From assembly GCA_023614405.1 (NCBI GenBank), contig CM042688.1:70914253-70978252 (forward strand): a stretch of 64,000 nt of DNA, in the 5' to 3' direction. The notes beneath the pieces were generated by a model. That model saw only the letters and a program-made list of their open reading frames with translations, was not told where the DNA came from and did not search any database. Numbering within the stretch: position 1 is the stretch's first letter; the number at the start of each line of letters is the position of its first letter. Shown piece by piece: positions 34,445 through 46,338 of this stretch. A program made the position numbers and the translations under genes. This DNA is from Avena insularis (Eukaryota > Streptophyta > Magnoliopsida > Poales > Poaceae).

Positions 34445-35861
34445 TGATAGCCTGTAAGTGCACAGGTTCATCAGAAAATGTTCTCGCGGAATTATTAATT
34501 TCAGTTTTTATATTGATCCCAACGAGGAGTTTAGGAAAGTGTTTTTATGCGGCATTGCTGTCGCACCCAAGGTATCACGGGTCTTGAGTGAATTGACTGC
34601 AAAGTGTTGACGGTGGAAGTGGTGAGTATAAGATAGAGGAATTTGCTTTGCATAAAAGTAAAGATGCGAAAGGTGTGTAAAGGTCCTGTAGATGAGAAGT
34701 TAGGCGCAGAGAAAATCAGTTCATGGTGATAGTAAAAGTGCCAAATGGAATAAGCGGATAAGTGATAATGATAATCTTATTTATAAGTGAGTAGGCAAGC
34801 AACCCATCTACTGACTAAGAGTCTGCATGGCCAATTTTTCCCAATCCCAATGATTCGGCTGCCTGTTACCACGGCCATGGTCAGCATATTAGTTAAGGTC
34901 TTTCGACCATATCAAAGCTTTAATCTTAATGTTTCCTTATTGTCCTCGAGTAGTGCTAGCTCTTCTTTGATATTGGCTATATCACTCGGGGGTCGCTGAA
35001 TTATTAGCATACAAGTTCATACCTATGAGATCTTTGGATCATGTTACCTGGACCCTTAAATTAGATAACACGTATTAGGCAAACATAGATATTTATTCTC
35101 ACTGTTTAAATAAACATTACAATGATTACAAATGGATGGAATAAAAAGAGGCACATCACATCTCACCAATCCCCTACATCTCCCACGCCTATGGGGATTT
35201 ACTCAACATGAGAGGTAGATAAATCAAAGGAATAATTATATTGCAAATATAAATTATCTCAAAGTTATTGTAGCTAACCACAATAGCGATTAAAGATCCA
35301 ATCAAATACAAATCAAAGGTAGATCAAGGTATCAAACCCTAATCTTACAAGTGTCAATCTCTCTCTCTCTCTAAGTAATGATGGAATGATGGTGGAGTGT
35401 GAGGATTTGAGGTTGAAGATTGTCGGAGAACGAGGTGAAGTTCTTCTCCTCTTTCAGATCTGGTCTCTCCCTCTAGATGGCTTGCGGTGGCTGTAACTTC
35501 TATTATGTGGTTCTTCTCGTCTCCCCTCCTTTATGAAAGTTGCTTGTATTGATATAAAGAAGGTGCCGGTGGGTAGTACGTGTGGACGGTACGGGCGCGC
35601 CCCGACCATACCAGTGGTCGTTATGCGTGCTAACGCCTCCAATGAAAGTGGCTCCAATTGGGGATTTGCTTATTCTGGTGTAATTAGCCCATAAATGCTA
35701 TTGGATCTTCAATAATTGTTCATTGCCTAAAAACCATCACAAGAAATCAAGGATTCGCTAATTGCGACATTAACGTTAGTGAAAAGGGCAATCTTTAGGG
35801 AAATCCGGCAATAAACAAGAGGAAAACCAATGGTAAAAAGTGATGAAATTTGGAGCTATCA
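34445..35861 (-). mobile_element. Element C: LTR (Athila/Tat-like)
   Basis: 1417 bp with inverted ends TGATAGC and GCTATCA. It is followed by ACATCCCCAAGCTTA, the same polypurine-tract arrangement as elements A and B, so the element is on the minus strand and this is its 3' LTR. It contains a TC-rich run near 35360 and a GTACGG-type module near 35588. No second LTR of this family is present. Confidence 0.8.
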
Positions 35862-36688
35862 ACATCCCCAAGCTTAGCAGTTACTCGCTCTCGAGTGACA
35901 AAGCTATAATGAATGATAGCGAAGAATTGAATCAAGATAAAGACTTACAAGTTCGAGGATGTATCATATTCCATCGTCTCAAATCCTGCAACATTGAACA
36001 CGAGCATAATATATCTGAATAGTTGCACTTAAGCTTGATCCCTAAATGCAAGTAATTCACTAGCTAATAGTTCTTATAACTCAAATGAGATTGTTAAAAA
36101 TTTGGCGAGGCTTTGCAAATCAATTTCTTTCAGCGTCTCTTGTTATGAGAGTAAAAATGTTTTAAGCCATACTGCTTAAGTCAAAATTAAGGGTGCACAT
36201 GTAGATGTCAAAAGAATGATAAACTTAGAGCTTTTTCATTAATCACCCACTTCGATAATCACGCCTATAAAATACCTCTTCTTTTCCTTGCTTATCAAGA
36301 ACTCTAATTTCACATTTTAGATAGTGAGGTGATGCCAATAATCAAAAAGTATCGAAAGTGTTTCAGCTCATATTTTGATAATGTATCTTTTCTTTTTCCT
36401 TCTCAAGGATCAACGGATATTTCTTTTGTAAACTCCTACACAACCTATTGGGAATACCAATAATTTTGCCCATATAGCGACATGTATGCCACTCATGTCA
36501 TCAACTCATAGCCGAAATCCAGGGTTATACCATATATCGTTCAAAATCTAGCAGAGTTGTTGGCATCCCAAAGGTGTGTATTTGAAACAAAGTACTTTTG
36601 CTTTCTTCTTTTCTTTTATTTTCTCTCCTCCCCTTTTTTATCAAGTAAATACAAATATTGGCATATCCCTCTCCTACTCTAAAAAGGT
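35862..36688 (-). mobile_element. Element C: truncated internal region
   Basis: Noncoding internal sequence next to the PPT. It resembles the layout of A and B (GCTCTCGAGTGA after the PPT; pyrimidine-rich patch near 36600) and stops abruptly at 36688, where the truncated LTR of element D starts. The 5' LTR and coding region are lost. Confidence 0.7.
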
Positions 36689-37118
36689 TCAACAAAGTGG
36701 CTTCCTACGAGCCTTGTAGTGAATATCTTATTATGGAGCTCTCTCCACACATATGATGACATAAGAGATATGTTATCCTAATCATTCATAATTATTCCAT
36801 GCTAGTGGTGAATCCTACACTCCTTGAGAACCCCTCAATCATATTACACAACACTTCATAGATACTCTCTTGCTTTAGTTTATTTTTGTTATTTACTTTG
36901 CTCTTAGTTACTCACTCATTCATTTTTATTCTAGTAACCTATGGAGTAGACTATTTCCAAACAGCGTTTTGGGTGCGAACGTGGCTGCATTGACAATGCA
37001 GTTGCGGGGTTGTGCGGTTTACATCCTACAAAGCTCCTTTTGGATCAATATTTCTAATAAATAGTTATCGTTATGAGTATTGTAACCCTATTGTTGGACG
37101 CAGGAAAACGAGCCGTCA
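36689..37118 (+). mobile_element. Element D: 5' LTR, 5'-truncated
   Basis: 430 bp matching the last 432 bp of the 3' LTR (42758-43189), starting at TCAACAAAGTGGCTTCC. About 1.2 kb of the LTR is missing on the left. The LTR end is followed by AC and a tRNA-Asp-like PBS. Confidence 0.88.
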
Positions 37119-37120
37119 AC

Positions 37121-37140
37121 TTGGCGCCATTGTCAGGGAG
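37121..37140 (+). other. Element D: primer-binding site (tRNA-Asp type)
   Basis: TTGGCGCCATTGTCAGGGAG resembles the PBS of element B (read TGGCGCCGTTGCCGGGGA on its strand) with three transitions. It sets the plus orientation of D. Confidence 0.8.
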
Positions 37141-37400
37141 CATAGTGCTTGCTTATTACCTACCCACTCGCACATAGTTTATTTCTGTTTGTTGCTATTT
37201 ACTGTTTTTACTTATTTGAAAGGAACAAAAATATTATAAAACCAAAAACCCATAAAAATTTATAAAAACATTTGCAACTAATCATGTCTTCCTAGATTAT
37301 TATTTTTGAACATATGAAGCTTTCAATGGAGGAGAATAAAGTTGGAACTTTTGGATATTATGTTACGAGGCAAGACACATTAGAAGAATGGTTGGAATAG

Positions 37401-37586
37401 TTGAAACGTTGTTCCTCCATGTTATGTGCCTCATACAAAAGTTTTTGTGAAAATTGCGGATCCATAGACCATATTAATTATCAATGTGAGTGTAGCATTG
37501 ATCCCACATTAGCATCTTACAATAAAAATAATGAAGGCTTTCTTGATGTGGAGGTTTTAGAATATGTGTATTTACTGGTTGTTTGA
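37401..37586 (+). pseudogene. Element D: gag remnant with zinc knuckle
   Basis: A 61-codon frame carries a CCHC zinc knuckle, CENCGSIDHINYQC (C-x2-C-x4-H-x4-C), at about residues 17-30. Just upstream, an interrupted frame reads MEENKVGTFGYY from about 37327 and ends at a TAG near 37398. The knuckle would bind the element's RNA in a gag particle. The small size and flanking stops show that gag is broken. Its position a few hundred bases after the PBS is right for gag. Confidence 0.65.
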
Positions 37587-37884
37587 GTTGCTAGCTCGCA
37601 TGAGAAATATAAATGAAGAAAATAAAGCACTAGATAGAGTCTATGGAGTAGTACATCATATATACTCTTATTGTTTTGATAACTTCAGTAGTAATGCATT
37701 ATTGACCACTTCTGTTGTGGAACATACTAACCCTTTGTAGGACTCACGGAAGAAAGAAGAAAAGGATGTACACCACAGTGAACATGCTACTGCCGCTAGT
37801 ATGGGTTTGTTTAACTTATATGACCTATTAGATGGTTAGGCAAAATCATTTTGTAATTCATATCATGAAATTTGTGATAAATGT

Positions 37885-38304
37885 ATGGTAGTTGGCCACC
37901 TTAGTTTTCAATGGTCCATTACTCTTGAAGAATCCCTAGTATCTTACACTAGAGTTGAAGTCTTAGAGTATTTGGTTTATAAAGGTGTCCATGATCTACT
38001 CTCAAAAGATTCAATCATGAGAAAGAGTAGTGATAGTATGCTTCATATGAAACTTACCAACTTGTTACCAATGTTACAATATTATTGCCAAAAACTTCTT
38101 AGTGATAATCCACTTGTGTTAGAGAGTAAGGCACGGTCTAAAACCGTAGTGCCCGAGATAAAGAGGAGGAGGAACAAAAAGTTGATGTTGACAAAGATTG
38201 GCAGACTACAAATATTACATTTGTTTATGATGCCTCTCTTTCTAGTAATGATTCTTATAATGCTAAAACTGATTATAATTTATCTGCGGAGGCCTTGTGC
38301 TTAG
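37885..38304 (+). pseudogene. Element D: ORF remnant (139 aa), function unknown
   Basis: A frame beginning MVVGHLSFQWSITLEESLVS lies downstream of the gag remnant. The N-terminal 100 residues look like plausible protein and the last 40 are hydrophobic, probably out of frame. A second fragment follows at 38356-38649. They may derive from the Athila-like ORF of a non-autonomous element. No pol motif was found from 37119 to 41517. Confidence 0.35.
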
Positions 38305-38727
38305 ACACTCATGAGGAGAGCATTACTAATGATGAACTAGAGATAGAACCTTGCTATGAATCTTTCGATGCTAATATGCAGGGACCTGATTTACTCCCTA
38401 TTGCAAAGTAAGAATACTATGAAGTGTTCCCCTACAATGGTAACCAAGGTAAAAGTTCAACCTCTAATCCTCTCGTTGCAGCTATATAAGGAGGCATGCT
38501 CACCACGCTTGGTGCATCCACACTCGCTTGCAAGCGAGAACTTATTCATCTATATGATGTCGATGCACCACAAGAGGGTACGACTCCGACCGTACTCTAC
38601 AATGAGATGCTCCAACTCTTTGATAGAGGTAAGTACCATTACACCTTGAATTGATATCCCCTAGGATCCAGTGGATGATTTAATGGAGCATCTAAGCTTG
38701 GCTATATGGCTTTAAAGAAAGCACTTT

Positions 38728-38743
38728 CCGAGAGGCAACCCGG
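38728..38743 (+). other. Element D: hairpin block in noncoding region
   Basis: CCGAGAGGCAACCCGG can pair CCG.G with C.CGG around the loop AGGCAA, with one A-C mismatch; TT and AA extend the stem outward. It is preceded by TTTAAAGAAAGCACTT and followed by AAGTTTT, matching the surroundings of the hairpin in element A (25313-25328, minus strand). Outer pairs are C-G here and T-A there. Confidence 0.6.
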
Positions 38744-39029
38744 AAGTTTTTAGGTGTCTTTCTTAATTTTGTAGCTTGAGTCTAGTTGCATTCATGTTGC
38801 ATTGGCACTTGTATATATATGCATGATTTCCTATTAGAGTTGGCTTGGGACTATTTTTTATAAGTAGAATTAGTTGTTGCTCTAATCATCTGTTACATAC
38901 CTTGGTTAAATCTTCTCAACAAAAATATATGTTTGCTTTGTTTGGATGTTGGACTAATGTTTCAGGTCCTTAGTATAATTTTCGGAGAAAAATAACTTGT
39001 TCCAGAGCTCACAGCAAGCTTAACGAGCA

Positions 39030-39352
39030 GCAGTACGGGCAGACCTGTTTGTATCGTGCGCCCGTATTGCTATCTGACAAACCAGAAGAAGCTGAAAATT
39101 TTCCGGAAAAGCTACAGCAAGCTTAACGAGCACTGGTACGGTGGGACGTGTCCGTACCATCCGTCTGTACCGACCTTGTTACCAGGCGAAGGAAACATGA
39201 AGAGGACTCAGAGGTTTTAACAACCACCCGTATGGGCACATCCCGCCCATACCTCCCGGTTGTACCAACTTCGACGGAACCCTTGAAAAAAAGAGAAGAA
39301 GACCAGGTGCAGTACGGGTGGAGCCTGCCCGTACCACGCGCCCGTACCAAGG
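39030..39352 (+). repeat. Four degenerate GTACGGG...CCCGTAC modules
   Basis: Related modules start near 39033, 39136, 39228 and 39316. Each has a GTACGGG-like half, a short GC-rich centre, a CCCGTACC-like half and often a second CGTAC-type site. Two are preceded by GCAAGCTTAACGAGCA (39012 and 39117). Similar modules occur in the LTR of C (near 35588) and of D (near 41947). Confidence 0.65.
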
Positions 39353-41504
39353 AGCAACACCGCGCAACAAGGGTTGGGACGAGTATAAAAAGGTTATAAC
39401 CCCTAAAATATTTTTATTTTTGCAATCTCAGGTCAGTGGGTTACATTCTACATGTTCCATTGTACTTCATTTTATTTTACCTATCTTCGATTCTCTATAG
39501 TGTTTCATGTTTCTTTTATTTTCTTTTCACGGTTGGGTGAATGAACTCCGTTCGGACACCGAATCGTTTGCTTTTACTTCGTTTGTTATTTTCGCAGGGA
39601 CTTGAACCTTGTGTGATGACGTGCATGGTTTGTGCCAAACATGCAAATACTTGCATAAGCCACTTAGTTGTTTCAACTCAACACTTCAACAAGGAAGTAT
39701 TTGTTGAACAAAGGTCCATGTCCATCAAAAGTGAGGTTATTCATACCTCAATGCTAAATTGTGTCACCCTTGCTTTATTCAAGCTTGGGGAGGTAACCAC
39801 TTCTCACACTCTCTTTTGATAACTGTATTTTCTCTTTTCTTATAGTAATCTATTCAAGTTTGATTCTTACCAAAGTTCTAGCTTAGGGAAGTTACTTCTG
39901 CATTTGTAGAGTCTTGTGCAATGTTCTTGTTCGATGAAACTTTTTGTGCAATCATGTATCCCGTTGTTTTTGAATGCTTGCTTAGGTAAGTTGTGTTTCA
40001 TGTTTATATATTGTATACACTTTATTTTTTTAGGATTCATAAGAGTTGAGTAAGAGCTTTGATTCACTATGTTAAAATCTTTATCCATCTTGAGAAGAAC
40101 TTTGTGATCCTTTAAAAGTACATTGACATAATTTCTACACTTAAAACTTTTGTCTCCCACTTTTGAAGTTTGAATTGTTTATCTTAGTTGGTTGATTTGT
40201 GAAGATGCCATGCTAGTGGGAGCAATTTAATATGGTTAGAGTAAAGCTTTTTATTGGTATGATGATTAGTTGTGGAAGCTTTTGCTCTAGTTCTTTTAGC
40301 TAAACGAGTCTTGCCTTTGAAATAATATTGACAAACAAGTACAACAAGAAAAAGTCTGATATTTATGACTTGTTTGATGAATGATTGTCTTGAGAGTTTA
40401 CCCTTGAAGATACTGAACCCCATAGATGTTTTGATATACTTGACAACACTCTTGAAAGGAGTTGTTCGATTGAAATGAAGTCTAGCGGTAATTGTGATGC
40501 ATGCCAAAGCTAACCTTGTGGATCAAACCGTGGTACTAGTAAAAAAGGGGTTCTATGTTTCTCATGCACACCTTTGGATGCCAACAACTCCGCTAGCCTA
40601 CGAACGATCTATGGCACAACCCTTGATTTTGGCTATGAGTTGATGACATGAGTGGCATGAATGTCACTATAATGGGCAAAAGTATTGGTACTCTCAAAGG
40701 TTGTGGAAGCCTTTTTTTAAATAAACACTCAATGATCCTTGAAATAAGGAAGAAAAAATTGAAGATCCACATAACAAGTCCTTGGCATGGTCTCATTACT
40801 ACTTCATGAATTTCTTGAAAGACAGTGATTGGATTAGAAGTGTCTTTTATAGCCTTGATTTACTAATGTGGGTATCAATAAGACACTTCACAGTTATGCT
40901 ACTTAGTACATGAACTCTATTACTCAATTTTGCTATTAAAACATCCTAGTGTTCCTTAGCAAGCTGAGAGTTAACTAGAAGAATTGGATTGATTGTTACT
41001 CTTCTAGTTATTTATACTTATATTAAACTCTACTTTGATTTCTTGATTTACCTAAGCTTGTATATTGTTCTTGTCATCTCTCTAACTTTGATGAGCTTTA
41101 CAAATGGATGAAGTGTTGGACACATGAGAATGCCAACCATAAGTAAATTCATATTCTCGTTGAAGCCCTTACTTTACAAAAGTAAGGAGATACAAAACTT
41201 ATTAAAAGGCTCAATAATAGGATCACAAGTTTGCTTTCAAGCTAGATTCACTTCTTTACATGGAGCATTGAAGTTTTAATTGATCTTTTATGGATTTACA
41301 TAACTAAGCGTGTGTTGCCTTGTATGGATATGTTCTTTCTTAATTTGAGCTTGCAGGAAAAATAAGGATACAAGGCATTGATCTTCTACATCCGGATTTA
41401 TACTTTTGTTTCAATTTTTCCTCATTTATGTTATTGACTCGTGCCTCATGAACACGGTGACCTTGTCCATAAGACACTTTATTTCTCGGGACGAGCAAGA
41501 GTCT
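39353..41504 (+). other. Element D: noncoding 3' internal region
   Basis: AT-rich sequence with only short ORFs of 60-107 codons on both strands and no recognised domain. It ends at the polypurine tract. Confidence 0.6.
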
Positions 41505-41517
41505 AGCTTGGGGAAGT
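41505..41517 (+). other. Element D: polypurine tract
   Basis: AGCTTGGGGAAGT directly precedes the TGATGAGTCC start of the 3' LTR, as in other Athila/Tat-like elements of the window. Confidence 0.8.
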
Positions 41518-43189
41518 TGATGAGTCCAAAATTGATGCATATTTAAGAATAAAAATTATTCATATTTTCACTCATCACATGCTACATCGTTCTACAACAA
41601 TACATATTATGTATTGGTTCCTAGTTCTCATTCATTTCCACATGGACTTTGCACATTAGTAGTTTTATTAGGATTTTATTACCTTTATCTTGTCTTTGAT
41701 TTGTGTGTAGGTGCTATGGAGAATCATGGATAAAAGGAGCGAAGAGGATTCAATATGGAGGAGTTGCAGGAACCAGACTTAGCCATTTGAGGGATTTTCC
41801 ATAAACACCAAATGAAGATCCAAGTCCATGGTGTTGTATCCCTCGTCCATACGAATCCAACGAGCCAAAGAACACCTCAATCGGATTCCGTATGAAGAAA
41901 TGGCGACCAAAACACTGCAGAGTTTAGAAGGCTTAACGACCATCGTGCACGGTGGAGCCCGCCCCATACCGTTTCTTCAAACGGAACAACATTTGTGAAG
42001 GCCCAATGGGCATATTCTGCCCCTAGCTCTGTCGATTCGCAAAACCGACCTCCAGATGCCTATTTAAAGAGGGGGAAACCCTAGAACAAAGGGAGAGAGT
42101 CCACATACACCAAAGGGGTGGAGCCCTGCTGCTCCACCGCCTACAAGATCTACATCACCATAGCCCTCAATGGAGAGAGGACACTTGCATCTTGAAGGGC
42201 TACACATCTATCTTCATCACCATCTTCATCAACATCGTCTTCACATCAATCCCCTTTGTTTACTTTGTTGTAGTCCAATCTCTATTGTGGATTTGCACTT
42301 GTATTCAATTGTACCTTCATATTGCATCCATACAATTGCCATGATATTGATCCCCTTCATGTATGAGTAGCTGCCTTTTTCTTGGGGAGAGATGGTGAAA
42401 CCCTAGTATTATTTTGCATTGAAATAAGGATGATCTATTACTTATGTACAAAGATCCATTGATCTATGAATTATGTTTGCTCCCTCTCTTTAAATGGTAT
42501 GTGTAGTTTGTCACATATCATTTGCCCTTGGTACTAAAGGGAGGGAGAAATCCTTTGGATGTGCCTTGGAAGCGTACCTGGAATGGCCCCGTGACACATT
42601 GCCACCGGCTCGTAACCTACACGGTCAAAGGAGGATTAAAGAGGGACTCCCTAAGCTAATTATGATATCCACGGGGAAACCCTTAATTGTGGTGGTTTGT
42701 ATGGGTGACTTCTCTCAGACATCACAGTGGTTATTTAGAGGTGACCTCAATCTTGGCTCAACAAAGTGGCTTCCTACGATCCTTGTAGTGAACATCTTAT
42801 TATGGAGCTCTCTCCACACATATCATGACATAAGAGATAGGTTATCCTAATCATTCATAATTATTCCATGCTAGTGGTGAATCCTACACTCCTTGAGAAC
42901 CCCTCAATCATATTAAACAACACTTCATAGATACTCTCTTGCTCTACTTTACTTTTGTTATTTACTTTGCTCTTAGTTACTCACTCATTCATTGTTATTC
43001 TAGTAACCTATAGAGTAGACTATTTCCAAACACCGTTTTGGGTGCGAACATGGTTGCATTGACAACGCAGATGCGTGTTTGTGTGGTTTCCATCCTGGAA
43101 AGCTCCTTTAGGATCGATCTTTATAATAAATAGTTGTCGCTACGAGTACTGCAATAACCCTGTTGTTGGACGCAGGAAACAAGTCATCA
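41518..43189 (+). mobile_element. Element D: 3' LTR
   Basis: 1672 bp, from TGATGAGTCC to AAGTCATCA. It is complete, unlike its 5' partner. Directly after it, from 43190, the sequence matches element E's LTR from 8311 onward, so D was inserted into an E-type LTR. TATTTAAAGAGG at 42061-42072 is a candidate TATA region. Confidence 0.9.
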
Positions 43190-43666
43190 GTCAACCACCC
43201 TCTGCCGGCCTTTCAAGGAAGAGGGCTAATCATGTTGCACTAAGAGTCGGTTGGTACGTGTGGGTAAAGTTGTACACCCCTGTAGGGTATTAAGCTTTTC
43301 AAAAAGCCGTGTCTACGGTTATGGACGAATTGGGAACGGATTCTAAGATCATAGAGAACTTGAACCTAATCGTAAAACTTGGTTAGTAAAGTGTGCTTAA
43401 GGATGCTTCCTTAGGGATTGAGGGGGTGGTCCTAGTTGGTAGGTTCAGCTGATAAAGATTCGGTGGATATCAAAGATGATCAAAGCTAGAGATATCGTTG
43501 TCTTATCCCCTTTTAAATGTTCTACTTAGTCGAGATTCTACTCCTACCTATTTTACAAAGAAAGTTGGCTTTATGCAAATTTAACTCCACCAGCCATAAG
43601 TCTTGCGGAGTACACCCTGTACTCAGCCTTGCTTTGTTGATTTTTTGCTGCAGAGTAAGTGTTACC
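43190..43666 (+). mobile_element. Element E-type LTR fragment, first segment
   Basis: Matches 8311 to about 8784 of the E 5' LTR. Everything upstream of the D insertion point is missing. The segment ends at the TTACC target site of a solo LTR. ORFs here are shadows. Confidence 0.88.
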
Positions 43667-45257
43667 TGCTGACTCGTGTACTAACGAGCTCGTTGGGGAA
43701 CCCCAAGAGGAAGGTATGATCAGCACAGCAGTAAGTTTTCCCTCAATTATGAAACCAAGGTTATCAATCCAGTAGAAGCAAGGAAACACCCCAAAGGTGT
43801 AGCTAGCTGAGCTTTGGCAGGGCGCACTACCGGTGCTAGCAGCAACGTGGAGACCTGCACAACACAACCACAGAACTCTATCCCCAACTTGCGATGAGAT
43901 TGTCAATCTCACCGGTTTTGCTGAAAACAAAGGATTAAACGTATCGAATGGAAGGAAGTAATAGTTTGCAGAAAGTAAACACAAAGCAGTAAACAGTTGA
44001 TTGTAGATTGAATGTAAAAGAAAGGACCGGGGTCCATAGTTCACTAGAGGTGGCTCTCCTTAAGATAGATAACATGCTGGGTGAACAAATTACAGCGGGG
44101 CAATTGACAAACATCGAGAAAGAATACAAGCATATATAAATCATCTTGACTCCTTTGAGACTTGATTGGGCATTACAACATTATACATAGACCGCCATCC
44201 AACTGCATCTGACTAATAATCCACCTTCAGGTTATCATCTGATCCCCCTCCAGTATTCAGTTGCGAGCAACAGATTATTGCTTTACGAATTGCATGTATA
44301 GTAAACAATACGATTGTTCTATGCATAAAGGATTGTTGTTTTCTCCCTAGTATCAACATCACATCTAGTACCTTAGAGATTTCTGTCACTTCCCCGGATT
44401 AACAGAGGCATGAACCCACTATCGAGCATAAATACTAACTCTTGGAGTTGCTAGCATCTACTTGGCCAAGATAGCTACTAACAACGGAAAGCATGCAAGA
44501 TCACAAATAACAAAGACATGATAGAATCAATAATCAATCTGAAATAGCATCTCAATATCCATCGGATCCCTGCAAACACAACATGTAGGAATTACAAATA
44601 GATGATCTTGATCATGAACGGAGCTCACAAGATCTAAACATGATAGCACAAAGGAGGAGAACCAGCCATCTAGCTACTACATGGACCCGTAGTCTAAAGA
44701 TGAACTACTCACGCATCACACCGGAGGTTTGCATGATGATGAAGAAGGCCTCCAGGGTGAATTCCCCTCTCCGGCAGGGTGCCGGGAAGAGCTTCAGATC
44801 CCTCCAGGTCTAGGGATGGAGATGATGGCGACTACAGACTCTTTCGTGGAATTTGGATTCGGTACTTTGGGTTTCTGTATCGGAGGTACCTTATAGGCGG
44901 AAGGAGAGGCCGAGGGGGTGCCTGGGGCGGCCAGACCACCCCCTGGTGCGGGCCAGGCCTAGCCACGCGGCCAGGTGGTGTGGCCGGCCCCAGCCCCTCT
45001 CTGTCTCGTATTCTGGCTCCAGGTGTCCCTCGGTGAAAAACTGACTTTGGCTTTTGTCCCGTCCAATTTCGAGAAAATTCATTTTCTGACTTTCCTGGAA
45101 CCAAAAACAGCAGAAAGTAGCGTTTGCACTGGCTCTTATTAATAGGTTAGTCCAAGAAATCATATGAAAAGTACTCCAAAGTATGGACAAAACATAAGAA
45201 AGTAGATAAAAACAAGCATGGAACATCAAAAATTATGAATACGTTAGCAATGTATCA
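43667..45257 (-). mobile_element. Solo LTR of the element B family
   Basis: A 1591 bp LTR from TGCTGACTCG to AATGTATCA on the plus strand, flanked by TTACC (43662-43666 and 45258-45262). The empty site AGGGTTACCATAGAGG is visible in E's 5' LTR near 8780. No internal sequence remains, so it arose by recombination between the two LTRs of one inserted element. It is close to the B LTRs but differs in the promoter-proximal half. Confidence 0.95.
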
Positions 45258-45621
45258 TTACCATAGAGGAAGAGTTCTTTACAACATCAATATCGACGAG
45301 TAGCTTGGGGTTCCCAGGCGGTATCCTGAAATCTATGGAATGGGACGTCATCGTTATGCTTTAGGCCTCTTAGGCCATTTGTTAAGTTTGATATACTTAA
45401 TAGCATAATTTGCTTTTCGTTGTTTGATGTTTGTGGTCAGTGACCTCTGCTTGTAATATTTTGGTTCTCTGCTCATTTATGAGCTTGCTATAATAACTTT
45501 TGTGTCGTAGGGTCACTGTTGTGTTACCTATTCTCTCTATGTACGCTCCTCGAGATTTAGTTTAGCCTTATATCAGATGGAAGTCCGGGATTTGTCTAGC
45601 CCTGGTCTCGAGGGTGTTACA
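45258..45621 (+). mobile_element. Element E-type LTR fragment, second segment
   Basis: Matches about 8780-9148 of the E 5' LTR and ends GGGTGTTACA, the exact inverse of the TGTAACACCC start. G gag resumes at once on the other side. Confidence 0.88.
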
Positions 45622-46338
45622 ACAATCGACCCAGGTGGTGGACGACTGGCTCCTAGTGGTAGGTTGTGTAGATCTCGTGGTCGGCCGCACATGTCGGGTC
45701 GTTCTCATTGTTGAAGTTCAGGGCGCAACCTTGAGTGGTGAGGCTCAGTCTCCGCGTGACCCGGCGCGTGTGGTATAGTGACAGTTCTTGCGCTGTTTGT
45801 TAGTCGAGGCAAAAAAAATCGCGCTCGGTCTTCTCCCATTCCCTGGCCTCCAGCAGATCCAGGCGGTGCTTCTCGATCTCTGCCACCGTCGCGGTCGGCG
45901 AGAGGGGCATGGAGAAAGTATCCATAGGCGGCTTGTCATCGTTAGCCATATAGATGGCGTCGTAGCGATGGGATCTAGCATGGATTTCATCTGGGGAATC
46001 CGATCCCGAGTCGGAGTCGAAGAGTGGGAGGATCAATAGATCCTTGAAGTCACCAGCGTTGGAGACTCGTGTGATCGAGCCAGCGTTTGATGCAGGGGTG
46101 GCAGAGCCGGCTGCTGGTGCAGGCATCGCTGAATCGGCATCGTTGTAGAGGGTGGTATCATTTCTGGCCGAGCCGCTTCCGTTCAGGTCACACTCGGAGG
46201 CGAGGAGAGTGATAGGTCGGATCTTCTCCTCCGAGAGTAGCTCGTGCAGGGGCGATCCGTTGTCGACGATGAATCCGGCAGAATCTGCCGGGTTGGTGGC
46301 ATCGGTGAAGCCGACAAACAGGTTGATGGAGCCGATTG
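45622..46338 (-). pseudogene. Element G: N-terminal part of decayed gypsy gag
   Basis: One long frame runs on the minus strand from 46337. It includes DNGSPLHELLSEEKIRPITL, MPAPAAGSATPASNAGSITR, ILPLFDSDSGSDSPDEIHAR and TVAEIEKHRLDLLEAREWEK, then a TAA at 45800-45802. The same frame continues with QTAQELSLYHTRRVTRRLSL and CALNFNNENDPTCAADHE to a TAG at 45653-45655. This is typical of the N-terminal region of gag in long-LTR grass gypsy elements. The frame is cut by H2 on the right and by E on the left; the C-terminal half is at 5150-5807. The two stops and the two insertions make it a relic. Confidence 0.75.

Noticed and set aside
42494..42850. 118-codon plus-strand ORF in the D 3' LTR
   Set aside because: It is entirely within the LTR, and its surviving counterpart in the truncated 5' LTR (36689 onward) gives no support for a conserved frame.
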